A stretch of 64,000 nt of DNA from Viola odorata (GCA_963691705.1 OY829539.1:62408327-62472326), one strand, 5' to 3'; counted from the first letter of the stretch, positions 11,411 to 24,250 are shown. Notes: generated by a model not told the origin, from the sequence alone. Numbers and translations: made by a program.

Positions 11411-13581
11411 ATGTTGTACACAGTAGGCCTAGGATTGGGCGATGAAAAGGACATCACTTTGAGAGGATTAGAAGCAATCAAGAGATGCGAGAAAGTTTTC
11501 ATCGAAGCCTACACTTCTCTCCTGTCCTTTGGCATCTCTGCTGAAGGGCTCTCCAATCTGGTAACCCTTTTGTGTATTCCCTGCGTTTTGTTTGTTTATT
11601 TGCTATTATATAGTTTGGATTTTCTCTGATTGTGTCTTGTCTTTGCAGGAAAAGCTGTATGGTAAACCAATTACGGTTGCTGATAGAGAATTGATTGAAG
11701 AGAAAGCAGACCGTATACTATCAGATGCTATTTCATCTGATGTTGCTTTTCTTGTTGTTGGCGATCCATTCGGGTATGCTGTTTGTTGAATTTATATTTT
11801 TTGTTGTTGTTGTTAATGATGGGTTTTCGTTTATGTACTTTTCTTATATTTGATTTGGGGTGCAGTGCTACAACACATACAGACCTTGTTGTGCGAGCTA
11901 ATGAATTGGGAGTGAAGGTGAGTGTGGTACACAACGCATCTGTGATGAATGCAGTTGGGATTTGTGGGTTGCAATTGTATCGGTATGGAGAAACTATTTC
12001 CATTCCATTCTTCACATATACATGGAAACCTGATAGCTTCTATGAGAGGATACAAAGAAATCGCAATTGTGAATTGCACACACTTTGCCTATTAGGTGAG
12101 GTTTTCGTTTTCACTATATTGTTTGAGGCATATTTGCTAAATGTAGGCAGTAATTGATGGCCTGTCGTTGGCCTAGATTTTTGTCGCTTTGTAGATTGGA
12201 CCAAAAATCTCTTTTTACATTGATCTTGGAATATTGAAGAGAGTTTTGTGACATTTTGCATGGTTTCATGCGTGAGCTTTTGATTGACTCATATTCTGTG
12301 TTGTCTGAATCAAAATCTGATGAAATGCATACTTTTCTGTGCTACAGATATAAAAGTGAAGGAACCTTCATTGGAATCTTTGTGCAGGTCTGCTTTTTAG
12401 TACACTTATCACCTTCTTTTGGTCTATGTGATTTTTTTTCCTCTCATCTTCTTCTTGAACTTTCCAGAGGACGGAAGGAGTATGAACCGCCCAGGTATAT
12501 GACCATAAACACCGCAATTGAGCAGCTATTGGAGGTTGAGCAAAGTCGCGGAGGATCTGGTGAGACTAAGCGATCACTTCATCGTTTAAAGCGAAAATTG
12601 GATAAGCTTTTTTTGTTGATTTCTTTGAAAAATGTTCTATCAAGTTTAAATTGTGCATTTTTATTTTGTATAATGTGTCAGTTAGATAGTTGTTATCCAT
12701 GCCAGTTTAAGTTTTTGTTGATTTCTCACTGGATCAGTATTTCATCTGCAATGTGCCATTTTTCTTTGTCCACTCCCTTTCTTGGACTTGGTTGGAGAAA
12801 AATGTTGGCAATTGTGTACTCTGTATAGTTTTTCTTTAATCTATTCGGAAATTTTCCTGACCTCAATCTAACTTGTTTAAACAACTCATAATCCATATCC
12901 CGAAACAAGCTTTGAGTTTCATCTTAGTTGCTCAGATATGTGCGAACTTTTCCCTATTTGAACCAAGTGTATTGTTCAACAGCTACACTGCATAATGAAC
13001 TGTAGAATCAGTTCTCTCTCATTCTTGTTTTGAAAAGGCATTGAGCAATCCTAGAAATTGTAGATGGTGTTCTCTGCATATAAATATCTGCGCCACACTA
13101 AATTTCTTGGCACTGCTAGAAGTTATGCTCAATATATAAGTTCAGCATGAGCAGATCTCAGATTTGTAGACTGCGCTAGCCAGAACATGCACACCTGGTG
13201 GCTAGGTGCAGACTTTTTCTTTTACCTGATTCATGGTGCTATAATGCTTCTATTTCTCTGATGCTACCATTCACTCTTCATAAGAGCCTATCTCTAAGTT
13301 TTACCCTCCGTTGATAGAAGAATCTGATCATTCGGTGCTAATTATGATGTTTTTACTTGTTACTTATTTTTTTCTCATCCATGACTTGCCTTGTAGCGTA
13401 CGATGAAGACACTGCGTGTGTTGGAATTGCTCGACTGGGAAGTGAGGATCAGATGATAGTTTCTGGCACAATGAGAGAGCTCCTCTCCGTGGATTTTGGA
13501 GCTCCCTTACATTGCCTCGTTATAGTAGGAAAGACACATCCACTGGAAGAAGAAATGCTGAATCTTTACAAACTTAAATAA
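11411..13581 (+). CDS. DPH5: diphthine methyl ester synthase (DPH5)
   Basis: Six exons (11411-11560, 11649-11773, 11866-12095, 12348-12387, 12468-12559, 13397-13581) join in frame to 822 nt, 273 aa. The protein starts [12 protein letters not shown], the SAM-binding glycine-rich start of DPH5. It contains [22 protein letters not shown] and the C-terminal segment around [16 protein letters not shown]5 belongs to the tetrapyrrole methylase superfamily. It uses S-adenosylmethionine to methylate the modified histidine of elongation factor 2 during diphthamide synthesis in the cytosol. Length matches the family. Intron 5 is about 840 bp. The neighbours have no functional link. Confidence 0.97.
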
Positions 13582-15354
13582 GAAAATGTCGACACCAAGG
13601 ATGGTGGTAACGCATGCTTTTTTTCCTTGAAGAAGGAGAACGAGCAGACTTGAGTTGCAGCAGGCCCGTTCATGTTTCAAGAGGTTGGGGTTCTTCGGAG
13701 GTTGGAGAGGGAAAAGTTCCATATTTGGTGACAATGGAATGTTCAACATTAATCCAAATTCAGTTCGTCACATTCATTTGGCATCGTTGATGAAAGGCGA
13801 AGAGCTGAAACTGTCTAGTCTGGTTCAGTTCCCCGCGTGTAAGTGTACATTGATCTGTAACAAGTTAGTAATTGGAGCTATAAGCTGTTGTGCCATAGAG
13901 ATTGCCTTTTCCCCTAATTTTGTTTGCTTCTTCCCTGTCATCTTAGTTATCAATTAAGCTCTCTTTGTGTGTTTCTTTTTTTGAAATCACTCGAATTTAT
14001 TATGAGCCATTGTTTCTGCGGAAGTCGTACTCTATCAGATGAGTTTGATTTTAGTCTTTATTATTCCTTATTCATTTAGATAGATATGATATAAATAAAA
14101 AGGGATAAATCTTAATTATATATTTATATTAGTTAGTATTTAAGGGTAAGTATTTCAGTGTCATTTTTATTATTTTAAGAAATAAAAAATGGAAGAGTAA
14201 TCCTAGAGATAATAAGTAGATTTGGGCATGAGTTGGCCTTTCTACCTTGTACGTTTTCCTACGGATTCTTATTGTTCATAATACTAGTTATTTTATCTTT
14301 TTCAAAATCAATATTTTGTACAAATGACAATGCATCAACTCAATTTGATGATAGTGTTTTAATTTGAGTGGAAATTAAGTGAAAATTAGGAGTAAAAATG
14401 AAACAATATGGAATAAAATAAAATAAAAAATCATGATGAAATAGATTTTTACTATCCTAAAGAATCATTTATTTTACATCGTCAAAAAATAGATTTTATT
14501 TATTTTTTTGAGTGAAAAAAATAAGTTTTCATAGATGTGAGTCACTGTAAATGACATCCTATTTGTTATTTTAATAGCTTTCTAATATATAATTAATAAC
14601 GTAATAGCATGTATAAGAAGAAGTATAAAAGAAAATTGTGAAAGGAAAATGATCATTTTTGTGTGCTAAAATATGGTGAATTGTTAAATTTTAAAAATCA
14701 CTTGTGTTGTTGAGGCGGTTAAAAGATGAGTTCGTACTTAAATGGACTAGTTAACGTCTTAAATTTTAGGTACAACCCGGCCCATTTATCTTAAAGGACT
14801 GGACCCAAACCTCGTGATTTCAAGTCCCTGGCCCGAAGGATCGGCCTATTTAGTATCTATATACAATATCTATTTATTTTACTTATAATTTTTAATTTCT
14901 AAATTTACTTTTTTGGTATTCATGGTTATATGATAATTTTTAATCATAGTGCATCATATTTATATTGTTTATTTTAATACGTTCCGAGCCTAAGGTTGTA
15001 GTTCAATTGGTTATGAGTTAAATATCTAGTATTGTAATGATAATTTATATAATATATAACCAAAAATAAGTTGCCGTTTTTATATAAATTTATATATTCA
15101 ACTTGTATTCATTTAAATAAATAAGATAAATTCTATGATAAATCTAAAATATTGTCAGATAAATATAATAGTTATTAGTACTAAAAAAAAGAGTAACGAT
15201 GAAGTTTTCCAAAGTAATTGTAATCCTATTTCTTAATCAACAAGGAAATCCTATAGCCGCTTCACAAAACGAGGAAATCCTATACAAGAACGGACTCCAC
15301 TTCATAATCAACAAAATCCTTTTCCTTGTAAGACTTGGATTGCTCTCCACTACG
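13582..15354. other. intergenic: DPH5 3' flank and AT-rich DNA
   Basis: The first 350 bases are a likely DPH5 3'UTR. At about 14262-14440 there is a diverged copy of the interior of the MITE at 10229-10456. No gene is visible. Confidence 0.5.
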
Positions 15355-15387
<33 letters not shown>

Positions 15388-15390
15388 CAC
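15355..15390 (+). promoter_or_regulatory. CT microsatellite and TATA-like element upstream of the phytocyanin gene
   Basis: A (CT)n run at about 15356-15376 runs directly into a tatatatata stretch (15377-15387), about 135 bases before the phytocyanin start. Pyrimidine-rich Y patches next to TATA boxes are common in plant core promoters. The assignment as core promoter is inference. Confidence 0.5.
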
Positions 15391-15522
15391 ACTACTACCC
15401 CTCCTCAGAAAATCACTCAAGCAACTCTCCCATCGATTAGTTAAAACCTCACTCAGCCCTCGTCATCCCTACAAAGTTAAAACCATCCTTCGTTTTATTT
15501 TGTTTACTTTTTTCTCTCCGTC

Positions 15523-16041
15523 ATGGCTTTGAACAAAAGTGTAGCGACTTTCATGTTAGCGACGGTGGCTCTTTGTGCAAACTCTATTGCTGCTGCTGGT
15601 GTCGAGTATGAAGTCGGAGACTCTGCTGGTTGGACCGCCATGGGTCGGGTCGATTACCAAGGTTGGGCGTCCACCAAAAACTTCCATGCAGGTGACACTC
15701 TTGTCTTCAATTACAACAATCAATTCCACAATGTCAAGCAAGTCACCCTCCAAGATTTCGAATCTTGTAATCGAACTTCTCCAATCGCCACCTACAACAA
15801 CGGATCCGATACCATCACCCTTGATAAATCGGGTCACTACTACTTCATCTGTGGGTACCCGGGCCATTGCCAAGCCGGGCAAAAAGTTCACGTGTTCGTC
15901 TCCTTACCATCTCCAAATCCACGCCCTGCTCCGACCACCTCAACTTCTAGTTCTGGATCTTCTACAACATATCACTACTTCTCTGGGGCTTTAGCTACTT
16001 TGGGTGCATTAGCATCTTCTGTTTTTGTTCTAATTGTTTAA
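15523..16041 (+). CDS. stellacyanin-type phytocyanin (blue copper protein, GPI-anchored)
   Basis: A single open frame of 172 aa. Residues 1-25 are a signal peptide. The plastocyanin-like domain runs from about 26 to 127, starting G-V-E-Y-E-V-G-D. Copper ligands are visible as His69, Cys110, His115 and Gln120 in F-I-C-G-Y-P-G-H-C-Q-A-G-Q; the axial Gln instead of Met marks the stellacyanin/mavicyanin type. Cys82 and Cys116 should form the conserved disulfide. A Pro/Ser/Thr-rich linker follows and the protein ends in a hydrophobic tail typical of a GPI-anchor signal. Such proteins sit at the cell surface and are thought to carry electrons in redox reactions; the partner is unknown. No intron is needed, although many relatives have one. 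It converges on the Myb/SANT-like gene, whose coding end is 273 bases away. Confidence 0.95.
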   Translation: MALNKSVATFMLATVALCANSIAAAGVEYEVGDSAGWTAMGRVDYQGWASTKNFHAGDTLVFNYNNQFHNVKQVTLQDFESCNRTSPIATYNNGSDTITLDKSGHYYFICGYPGHCQAGQKVHVFVSLPSPNPRPAPTTSTSSSGSSTTYHYFSGALATLGALASSVFVLIV

Positions 16042-16314
16042 GCCTTTTCTTCTTATAAGCATTATTTTGGTTCATTAGCCATATCTTGTAGGCTACTAAA
16101 ATGAATATTGTTATTTTTAATATATATTATAAATAAAAGTTGACTTATTAAACTCGATTCCCTTTTGTTTTTTCTTATAACAATAATAGTTCTGATCTCC
16201 AGCAATATGTACCATCTATAAAACCATGAGGTGTATAAAATAGACCATCTTGTAAGAGCTACGTACGGAAAACTATGGCAGTCAATAATAAGTTAAGATC
16301 TCCTAGCGCCATAC

Positions 16315-17332
16315 CTACAATATGTTGGATTTGCCACACTTTCCTTGCAGCCAAGTCAACCGTATCTTATCGCCTTTTAGGTAGAGAAATGTCTCACGTA
16401 GGTTCGAGTCCTCAAAGAGGTCCAAAGCTTCAAAGTAAACTTGTTCGTGAATGTTCTGCATCTCATCCAGAGCTTTAATGCACTTAGTAATGGTGAAGCT
16501 TTCTTCATTCTGAGTTGATGCAACTTTCCTCCAACTTGAAGCAGCCAGCATATCTAACAAGGCTTCCGCCATAGCCTCATGTATTTTTTGATCCTTATCA
16601 TTCTGGTCCGAAACAGGATGTGTTTCAGAAGGCCGCTTCCTTTTTCTCTCTGGTGTATTCTTGACCATCTTTTCTGATGACCTAGTGTTGTTTCCTTGAT
16701 GTAATCTAGATGAGGATGGATTTTCAAGATATGAGGTTCCACCTTCAGGACAGGAAGTTACTCCCACAGTGTCATTTCCTACAGATTTATCCAAACCTTC
16801 AAAGTGACTCGACTGTGCATACTTCCCGTCAGCTGATGTATCAGTGAATATTGTGCAGAGTTGCTCATATATAGGACAGTCCTTCACTTTAATCGTCTCA
16901 GGCCTAGGTTGTTCCAGCTGCATGAGGAAGCTATCAAGATGCATGATATGAATATGACAGTCAGAAAGAAACGTAAAAGGTAACTTTTAACGGGAAGAAA
17001 CACACCCCAATATCTTCCCATAGGTCAAACCCAAGGCAACAAGAATCATCAATGGGAAACTCATTCTGAACATAAGCTGACTTCAGATTATTGAAGCGTG
17101 TCCTCAGGACATCAAGGTGCTTCCTTAGTTGATTGTTGTTGAAGTTGAGGTCTGTCTGCTTATTGAATTCTTCTCGAATATGATTCCAAGTTTTTTTGTC
17201 AAAAACATTGTTTGGCCGGTTTCCAAGTTGAATCTGCTTCACAACCAAGTTTGCAAACACCTTATCAAGGGATTCCGTCCATCTTGTTCTTGAGCGTTCA
17301 AGCTTAGGTTGAATACCTGTTTCGATATCCAT
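16315..17332 (-). CDS. Myb/SANT-like DNA-binding domain protein (LIMYB-like)
   Basis: Two coding exons, 17006-17332 and 16315-16917, join in phase 0 to 930 nt, 309 aa. Residues about 14-108 form a Myb/SANT-like domain (Myb_DNA-bind_3 type): R-W-T-E-S-L-D-K-V-F, W-N-H-I-R-E-E-F-N, L-R-K-H-L-D-V-L-R-T-R-F and a G-F-D-L-W-E-D end. The linker carries P-I-Y-E-Q-L-C-x-I-F, typical of plant L10-interacting MYB-domain relatives. A charged Ser-rich part with a K-R-K-R basic cluster (possible nuclear signal) follows. The C-terminus has the family segment K-C-I-K-A-L-D-E-M-Q and ends around L-T-W-L-Q-G-K-C. The ATG lies directly after an AG acceptor; upstream is a 1.25-kb intron in the 5'UTR. The target genes are unknown. 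Confidence 0.85.
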
Positions 17333-18790
17333 CTATGACCACAGGAAATACAATCCAAGTCAGTACCAGTATACATCAGTAAGTTTGTTTAAATCATTTG
17401 AGTTAATAACAGAAAAGTTCCAATGCCAGGATAGCTTAACAGCTAGTGGCAAAAGATTGAACAACCTATCTATTCAGGGATTTGCAAAGCGCATTACAGG
17501 GCAAACAATATGCAAACCACAGACACTTCATGGACTAATGAAACAATAACAGTAGCTCAAATATCAAATGCACGACAAACAAAGATAGTTGAACAAATTA
17601 ATCGATGCTTCAAAGTTACACATAAAAGTGACAAAAAAAGGAGCAATCTCACTACTTCATATTAAGAAACCTGTTATGCTGCAATCTGATAACCAAAGCA
17701 TATTGCCACTATATAAGAGAATAGAACCATCGATATATCATGAGAAGATACTTTTGATAACATGATTAACAGCATTTGCAATGTACTGAATCAAAACAAG
17801 GTTTTACAGAGTTGGATTCAACCTGTTAATGGAGCAAACCACACATCCGTAAAAGAGATAAAATCCATATTGTTTGAAAACTAACTTACTTCAGAATTTG
17901 ACTACACTATAGGAAATCAAAAGATGTAAATGACAATAAAACTAAAGATAAATTTATCCAAGACCTAAGAACTGCATTTATATGCTATAATTTCATTTAA
18001 GAAAATGGAATGATCACGATCCATCAACCATTATCAGCTTAAGTTCCAATTGGCCCAATCTAATATCAAACAGAAATGAATTCATAATACAGTTTAAAGC
18101 AGGTGCATTGATATTCATTGGAAGGCAGGTTGCATCTCTTGCCGCTAACTACAAGACTAGGCACAAACCAAGTACAACCTCATTGTTCTTTTTCTTGTGA
18201 GCATCATCGAACCAATAGAACCCGACCCAACGTCAATTTAATTCAATAAAATCACATCTAATCAATGCCAATCCATCACATCAAGATAAAACAGAACCTT
18301 TTATTTTCTTCCAATTTTTCAAAAACAGTCACCACAACGTGAATAAAGCTTCAACACAATTGGGTCGCCCCTCAACATAACCAATAATTAGGCATGAAGA
18401 ACGACGTGGTAATGTCGTAATCAAGGTAACATACTGACTGACGCTAATCGGATGCGAGAAAACACAAAGTTCTTATTCTACACATGTTTTTCACGTACAC
18501 ACTCTCAAGCTTACTCCTTTAGAAAAAACCCCAGAATTAATTGATCAAGGAAATCATTCAAGCTCAAGGATTGGCAATCGTGCATACCTTATAATTTGAT
18601 CCAAAATCGACCAGTCGCCACCGCAAATCCTACTCAACGACGGAAGACAGTTTTATTTCTGATTTTCTAGAAACAGTTTAAAGAAAGAAACTTTAAGTGT
18701 ACCCATCACGTTCCTTGTTACTAGGCTTGATTTGCATTGCCATTGTTGAGCTTCTCTCTTTGCTCTCTTCCTTTCTGCGCTAAGCCTCTC
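17333..18790 (-). promoter_or_regulatory. 5'UTR intron and non-coding first exon of the Myb/SANT-like gene
   Basis: On the minus strand a leader exon at about 18588-18790 ends AAG|GTATGC at 18588. The intron runs down to the AG directly before the start codon (17333). The leader contains pyrimidine-rich text (gcttctctctttgctctcttcctttctgc on the plus strand is split here for length: about 18750-18780). It resembles the leader exon of TRAPPC1 at 24074-24250. The exon 5' end is not determined. Confidence 0.6.
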
Positions 18791-18869
18791 CCCCGATAAA
18801 AAAAATGTTCTGTTAGTGACGTGGTTTAGAAGCCGTTTGGGGTTCAAGGTTGGCCACCAATCCAACCTT

Positions 18870-20523
18870 TCCCCACTGAAAATGATATTTATGGTGTTTG
18901 TTTAACATCATTGGAAACTGGGATTTTAAAAATCCCAGTATGCAAAGCAAGAAAACAGGCGAGGCTGATCAGGCACGGGCTGGAGCAAATTGCTCCAGCA
19001 GCCGAATGGTCTCCATTTGGCTCTCTCTCTCTCTTTTTTTTTTTCCTTTTCAATTTAATTCAATTTTCTAACCCTATATAATGAACAAAATAAATTAAAA
19101 ACTATCACAATATAATCTCTATCTCAAGATAAGTAATTCTAAATCCATTTTTCCTATTTTTATTAATTTTTTAAAAATGGGTTTTATACCTTTTATGGTC
19201 ATTTTACATCTAAACCATAGTTTTAAAAATCTATTTACCAAACACCTCAAGTATCTCACAGCACTTTTAAAATTTTTTACCAAACAACACACTCCATTTC
19301 CCAGATGTCGTTTTACCATTGAACTTTTCCCCACTGATCATTTCCACCCTAAACTAGAACGCCAAACAGACCCAAGTGTTGCAAACATGGTACGGTGGGC
19401 TTTTTGTTAAGGCCTTGATGATTCATGGGCTCAGGTGCCAATGGTTGCGCCGTCGAAAGCTTTAAAAAACAGTTTTTTTTTAGTGGTTAATAAAAATTGA
19501 TTAATCTATTTATTAAAATTACAATTTAGCTAGTAATAATATTAAAAACTTAATATAATATGCTTAAGTTTAGTAATATAATTTGATAGTAGGGGAAAGA
19601 GATTTCAATGTATATTTTGCCACTTTGTATTAAAACTTTACGGGCACTCAAATTTGTATAATTTTTAAAATTATTTTAATTTTTTTATCCATTAAAAATA
19701 TCAAGATTATAACTTTTAGAAAAATATAAAATTTACATTGCAAGATTTTAAACTATAGGTGATGTTTTACAAGTAGGATTACAAGAATCCGGGGGGCAGT
19801 GCAGTGAATGCAAGTTATACGACCCGTGATACCAAAAGACCTATCTGGTCGACCTTGAGCGCTTGTATGCATCCGAGGGATTAGAAGCAAAGAGAAGACG
19901 TACTAATCGGTTTCAGTGGAGGAAGTTTGAGGGTTTTTCTTCTTACACAAGAATGGCGTTCATTTAAAGAAATGGTCAAAGAGGAAGACTTGTTTCCAAG
20001 AAGGGGTGTTTTGATGGATTGCAATGAGGTCATTATGCCTTCTTCTTCTTTTTTAATTATTTCACTGTGTCAAGGCATATTTTGATTTACTTATCATTTT
20101 ACTGGAAATCTGAATCTCCCCATCAACAAACCCATTGTTACTACTATTGAAAGCAAAAAGTACAATGAGAAGGTCCAAACATGAAGAGATTCACTTATAT
20201 TTGTCCACTGAGTAGTTCAAGAAAAGATTCCAACAAAATACAGAAACCTTAAAAGCAGCATGCAGAACAAAATCAACAAAACAAATTTATTCAGAAAAAC
20301 TCAAAAACTCCGCTGACAAAATCTTTATAGAAATGACCTCCTCGTCAAATTTTGTACCTAGCTAAAGTTAAAGTCCAACTTATATGCATCACTTCTTTTG
20401 CATTCTTCTAATTGTACATGGCTGACAATATAAGTAGCTAGTCCGTTGAACTGCTTCAGTAGAACACAGCTATGCACCGCGCAGGCTAACCAAAAAACTG
20501 CAAACGAATATTTACACGAGGTA
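18870..20523. other. intergenic, no gene recognised
   Basis: This lies between the Myb-gene promoter and the TRAPPC1 3' end. It contains a CT run at about 19020-19032 and AT-rich DNA. A stretch at about 19800-20040 is less AT-rich but shows no convincing frame. The part next to 20523 should be the TRAPPC1 3'UTR. Confidence 0.5.
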
Positions 20524-23448
20524 CTACGCAATGCTCCTCACATATTGGTCAAGACTGGTGTTGAACAAGTCAAAGCTACACAATGAAAATAAAAGTGCAC
20601 TTGTAAAACAGTTTTATAGAACTTACACTTCAAAGAAATACTAAACACAGTTCATCACACTTGTAACACTTGAATAAAAGACAAGAAAGTGCATCATAGT
20701 AAAGACAAATCATCTTACTTCTTCCATTTTTAATCAGGCGTGACTATAAGAATTAGTCTGCAACAACTCACCATACCATTGCAATCAAAGTAACTTTTGT
20801 AGGAAATGCTAAATATTGTATCCATAACTAAACAATAGAACAAAACAAGATATCATGTGCATGCTGATTATTTCTCTAAAATAAAGCCATAATTTCCTAG
20901 AAGCATGCTAACCTGGAAAATAGTTAGTAGTTATTAAAGCAACACTAAACAATCATATATAAATACAACTTCCATTGTTCAGCATATGGATGACCATTCA
21001 ACCTACATGACCATTCAACCTACATAAATAGTAGAATGCAGCTAAAGAGTTAGCTCGTTTAGCAGCTAATGAGTCTGATTGACTCAGGGAGAAAACTTCA
21101 AACCAAACCTAAGATTGGTATCCCATGCTAAAAGAAGTACTAAACCACAAATTTTATAGAAGGAAAAAAATATCAAACCACCCAAGGCTTCCCAGTTCAT
21201 ACTATGGATTTTATTTTGTTCCATTTTATAACATGTTAGGGTATTACAGTGAAGAAATTATGCACTCTTTCCATCCCAAGTCGATGTTTGGCATTGAATT
21301 TTTTTGTTTATACCAATAAGCTTCTCCAGTCAAAAAAATTTAAAACTGAACTTTGCACGCTACCCTTTATTGAAAGTACCTATTAAACCTCTGTTTAGAA
21401 AGTAAAAATACTAGGCAAGACAACTTTAGGAACAATGAAGGGAACTGAAAAGTAAAGTCAAGCAATACACTCCTTGGAAAGGAGTACTCTACAGGAAAAC
21501 AATTCATGGAATTAGTTTAGTTCTACCACCAATCCAAAGGACCCCTTGATGCTGATGTAGATATTAATGTAGAGCCTGAAAGTGATTCTAGACCATACCT
21601 CTATTCCCCCTCTCTGTTCAACATCGAGGCTACTTAGAATGTTTAAGCTCAATCTTCCTTTCTATTCTTTTTTATGCAACCAGCCTCCCTTTTTTCTTTC
21701 CTACTTAAGATGTTTAGTCACCCAATATCCCATATGATGTCCTTTTTTTCACTTCATGGTAAAGGAGGGTACTGTGTATACTAGTCCAAATAGCATTGAA
21801 AAGCCCCAATACAAAGTTCATCAATTTAAGAGCATTTCAGATTCTATATCGATAGATACCTAGATGCTAAAACATTTTGGCATTATGATTGTGGGCATAA
21901 CCCTACCCTCCACCACCCCACACAACTCTTAATATTAAAAGCATTATAACAAAGTTGCGTTAATCATTTAATTTAATTTTTTACTGGAAAAAAAAAACAA
22001 GTTCTAGGCTTAAGCAAGATATGGAAGCAACAGAAATGCAAGTAGCCAAAAGGTCTCAGCCTAAGAGTGTGAACTACTAATTAACAAATTTCAAATAGGG
22101 GGAAACTTACACTACCAATGAGAATAAATGTGAAGAGAATAGAATTCTATTTATTTATTTTCACAGCTCAGCTCGTACTTTACCAGAATTTATACTATGG
22201 GACGAGATGCAAAGTAATATAAAACCTGATATTTCTGCCTAAGCTTATGGTGCTGAAACAGTACATATAGCTACACTAATGGTATGGGGTGGAATTGATA
22301 GCTTTGGCTGATAGCAGGATCACACAAAAGGTAGTGAAAGTATTTTAAGCAACCATGACTGCATGCGTGAACCTTATGTCTTTAGAAGAATTTATGTTGG
22401 GTTCTGACAATATCAAATCAATTTGTAACAGTTACAAAACCAAACTGGCATGCATTTGTTAGGTTTGATTATTAAACTGATCAAATTGGACAGACTCCCT
22501 AATAGCTAAATGCATCCAATTGTATGCCAACAAGTGAGAAATATGGCGCTGGAGTCTTCGATAAACAAGCATGTCAACCAGTACCGTATTTGTTTCTCTC
22601 GGAAAAGGAATAATCGGTTTGGAACACTATGATTGCAATTTGTTACCTGATAGGAGTTCCAGGAGTGTATAGTGGATTCTTAACAACATATTCAACATAC
22701 AAGTTGTAAATGTACTTCATTGATTCCCGTAGATCACCAGTCCTTGGATGAGTAACCAAGATAATCTGGACATGTGGGGGAAAACATAACACAGTGTTAA
22801 ATGTGAATTTGAAGCTTCAAAAAAAGAAAAAAAAAGAGAAAAAAACCTCTCCACATCCCTCCAATATCCCACAACTAAATGTCAAACAAAAATGGGCGCC
22901 ACACGGAATGTCAACCATATAGAGAGGTAAATATATTTTGTAACATAAAGTCTAGGCAAGTAGCAATTTAGAGTGTTGGTATTCATATAGACAAGGGATC
23001 TGGAATACAAGTGTTACCTTTATCCCGGAAGGGGTTTCCATGAAACTAAGTTTGTATGTATTTGTACGAAAACTGTGAAATGAGCAACCTTGACCTGGTA
23101 ACTGAGGTATCCCCAGGTTCCCTTTATCTGCACTGCAATGCATCCAGTCCACCAACAATTAAAACACAAGAAGAGAAAGAACTAGTCAATAGTGTGCAGG
23201 AAAAAACAAATAAAGAAATAAGACCTGATTGGATCCATCTTGGCAGTCAACGACTTGAGAGAAAAGAGCAAACCAAACATAAGTTTGTGGTCCTGCTGAG
23301 CATTGAGGGTATGAAGTGGGCGATTCCACTCACGGTAAAGTAAGCACACCCCATTCCTGTTAAACAGGTACATCATGTGTGCATTGTTCCCAGATGCCGT
23401 GGGCACTGGTGGCGATGGACTGATATCTGAACCTCCAAAGAACTGCAT
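20524..23448 (-). CDS. BET5: trafficking protein particle complex subunit 1 (TRAPPC1/BET5)
   Basis: Four coding exons on the minus strand (23225-23448, 23018-23132, 22647-22765, 20524-20575) join in frame to 510 nt, 169 aa. The protein starts M-Q-F-F-G-G-S-D and has the longin-fold text F-N-R-N-G-V-C-L-L-Y-R-E-W, H-K-L-M-F-G-L-L-F-S-L-K and F-H-S-F-R-T-N-T-Y-K-L. The C-terminal part contains Y-I-Y-N-L-Y-V-E-Y-V-V-K-N and ends L-D-Q-Y-V-R-S-I-A. BET5 is a core subunit of TRAPP complexes, which act as exchange factors and tethers for Rab GTPases in ER-Golgi transport. The last coding exon is only 52 bases and lies behind a 2.07-kb intron, so it is easily missed; it is supported by a GT-AG pair and the family C-terminus. 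Confidence 0.95.
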
Positions 23449-24250
23449 CTCTCTTTCCTGCCTAAACTCAAAATCAAAGAATCAGGCTATGTTCACGTCA
23501 AACAAATCGAAACCAAACCAAGTTCTAGATCCAATTAATATCACACTTGGTTCAAGAAGGCGATACCCATATGAACATATAGACATTCATATAGACAAGC
23601 ATTACCTTTCTTTCTTTCTCTGATGAGCAATGATTACTTACCCAAAATTGATTATCAACATTACAACGACAGAACACACAACTTAAAGATCATATCTTTA
23701 CTCTAACATGCAATAGTTTAGTACAAAAATGAATCACACAAGACAATAACAATCAAGCAGCACGGCCTTACTGGGATAAAACTCAAAAACAATAAAAATC
23801 AAACTTCTTTTAGCACAGCAAGGTACATCTCTTACTGCCAAGCTGTGCAAACTAAGTATTACGATCATTTCCATGAGCACCAACCAATAATAGAACTCAA
23901 TCGCTCAAGCTCACAATTAATTCAATTCATTATGCTCCCAATCTAATCAACGCTAATTACCACATCAAGATAAAATAGAAATAACCATTCTCATTTTTAA
24001 AAATCAGTATTCGAGGTCGTGCACAAGCAAAGGAACGGGCAAAGTTTTACATTACTCAAAGACAAGAACATACCTTCTTATGTAATTGATCCAAAATCAG
24101 CCGTGGCAACAAACCCAAAAACAAATCAACTCAGGACAAACAGATTCTTTTTAGTTTTCACTGAACAACTCCCTGTGCCTGATCTGCATTGCCGCTGTCG
24201 CGCTTCTTCTTTCTCTCTTTGCTTTCTTCCTTTCTGCTGTAATACTCTCT
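23449..24250 (-). promoter_or_regulatory. 5'UTR intron and non-coding first exon of TRAPPC1
   Basis: On the minus strand a leader exon of about 24074-24250 ends AAG|GTATG. The likely acceptor is the CAG at about 23458, leaving nine leader bases before the ATG. The leader resembles that of the Myb/SANT-like gene (shared gatccaaaatc and ctctttgctttcttcctttc words). The exon 5' border is a guess. Confidence 0.55.

Noticed and set aside
13655..13957. A 100-codon frame after DPH5
   Set aside because: It sits in the likely DPH5 3'UTR, with no domain or Kozak-like start; probably non-coding.
15000..15060. gttgtagttcaattggttatgag, similar to a pol III A box
   Set aside because: No B box at the right distance and no SINE tail, so a tRNA or SINE call is not supported.
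15556..15994. Long frames overlapping the phytocyanin gene on both strands
   Set aside because: They are shadows of the real frame, which shows signal peptide, copper ligands and anchor signal.
16401..16413. ggttcgagtcct, a tRNA B-box-like word
   Set aside because: It lies inside the Myb/SANT-like coding exon and no A box or acceptor stem could be paired with it.
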